Shown here one piece after another: positions 5,080-5,601 of a stretch of 5,601 bases of DNA. The notes beneath the pieces are model-generated. The model ran no database searches. It was given only the letters and a program-made list of their open reading frames with translations, and had not been told where the DNA came from. Source of the DNA: an uncultured Paracoccaceae bacterium (GTDB taxonomy: Bacteria > Pseudomonadota > Alphaproteobacteria > Rhodobacterales > Rhodobacteraceae); NCBI GenBank assembly GCA_913054485.1, contig CAJXHQ010000236.1, positions 1 through 5,601 of the forward strand. Reading direction: 5' to 3'. The position numbers and the translations under genes were made by a program. The stretch's first letter is position 1; the number at the start of each line of letters is the position of its first letter.

Positions 5080-5601
5080 ATGAAACTCGACAAGATCGAA
5101 ACCTTTGTTTTCGGCAACCCGCCGCCGCGCCACGGCGGGCGTTATTTCATCTTCGTGCGGCTGACCACCGCCTGCGGCATCACCGGCCTGGGTGAGATCT
5201 ACAACGCCACTTTCGGCCCGGAGCTTTGCTGCGCCATGGCCGAAGAAATGTTTGGCCGCCAATTCGAAGGCAGCGACCCGCATCACATCGAAAAACTCTG
5301 GCGCCGCTCTTACGGTGCCGGCTACACGCTGCGCCCCGACGTGACCGTGATGGGTGTACTCAGCGGGCTGGAAATGGCTTGTTGGGATATCATCGGCAAG
5401 GCTGCGGACAAGCCGGTCTACGAGCTGATGGGCGGCCGCGTTCATGACCGGCTGCGCAGCTATACCTACCTCTATCCGCCGGGGGGCGATGTCTATCCGG
5501 ACCCGGACACGCCCAATGTCTACAACGACCCGGACATCGCCGCTGAGGTGGCGCTGCAGCGCGTGAACGAGGGTTTCACGGCGGTGAAATTCGACCCGGC
5601 C
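5080..5601 (+). CDS. Mandelate racemase/muconate lactonizing enzyme family protein (5' part), probable acid-sugar dehydratase or epimerase
   Basis: The first 174 codons are present and the gene runs off the right edge; the family is about 380-410 residues. MKLDKIETFVFGNPPPRHGGRYFIFVRLTTACGITGLGEIY is the N-terminal capping-domain start, with the GxxGxGE turn at 33-39. MGVLSGLEMACWDIIGKAADKPVYELMGG (91-119) is the hallmark helix that joins the cap to the barrel. Barrel strand 1 is RSYTYLY (126-132), followed by a long loop rich in Pro, Asp and Tyr (133-150). FTAVKFD (166-172) is strand 2, placing Lys170 at the first position of the catalytic KxK motif, with Asp172 where mandelate racemase has its second Lys. 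The family removes a proton alpha to a carboxylate with Mg2+ help, then dehydrates, epimerises or lactonises. The metal ligands lie outside. Co-transcription with a GMC oxidoreductase suggests use of a polyol-, sugar- or hydroxy-acid-derived substrate. The family is sure; the exact reaction is not. Confidence 0.92.
   Translation, partial: MKLDKIETFVFGNPPPRHGGRYFIFVRLTTACGITGLGEIYNATFGPELCCAMAEEMFGRQFEGSDPHHIEKLWRRSYGAGYTLRPDVTVMGVLSGLEMACWDIIGKAADKPVYELMGGRVHDRLRSYTYLYPPGGDVYPDPDTPNVYNDPDIAAEVALQRVNEGFTAVKFDPA

Noticed and set aside
4966..5445. A 159-codon minus-strand open frame spanning the GMC/enolase-superfamily junction
   Set aside because: It is opposite two well-supported genes and shows no family features or ribosome binding site.
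1..5601. Mobile element, CRISPR, toxin-antitoxin, defence or biosynthetic cluster signature
   Set aside because: No transposase, integrase, repeat array, small toxin pair, nuclease or assembly-line domain is visible on either strand. The genes all fit a metabolic locus with regulators.

Overview
The window is a GC-rich, densely coded piece of bacterial chromosome. Codon use, GC-rich third positions, near-consensus AGGAGGTGA-type ribosome binding sites and the protein sequences suggest an alphaproteobacterium, most likely of the Roseobacter group (Rhodobacteraceae). This is inferred from general resemblance, not from a search. I see no transposase, integrase, tRNA, rRNA, CRISPR array or phage gene.

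Layout from left to right. (1) The 3' part of an alpha-subunit gene and a complete beta-subunit gene of a two-subunit, iron-sulfur class I fumarase / L(+)-tartrate dehydratase-type hydro-lyase (1-614 and 601-1269). They overlap by 14 bases. (2) A short gap of about 120 bases with a probable hairpin terminator and a clear inverted repeat. (3) A LysR-type regulator on the plus strand (1393-2292). (4) A gap of 133 bases with two hairpin-forming sequences, separating it from a convergent second LysR-type regulator of the GcvA-like type on the minus strand (3328 down to 2426). (5) A divergent promoter region of about 100 bases. (6) A plus-strand operon of a GMC-family FAD oxidoreductase (3429-5066) and, 13 bases later, the first 174 codons of a mandelate racemase/muconate lactonizing enzyme (enolase superfamily) protein that runs off the right edge.

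Taken together this looks like a small-molecule catabolic locus. A flavoenzyme would oxidise an alcohol, and an enolase-superfamily enzyme would dehydrate or epimerise a hydroxy or sugar acid. A separate iron-sulfur hydro-lyase would act on a hydroxy-dicarboxylic acid, and each enzyme block has an adjacent LysR regulator. Neither the substrate nor a link between the two blocks can be proven from this window. The most notable point is that the hydro-lyase subunits keep the family scaffold but depart from the usual motifs at positions expected to touch substrate, so its substrate may not be tartrate or fumarate. I find no clear sign of a wholly new kind of system.
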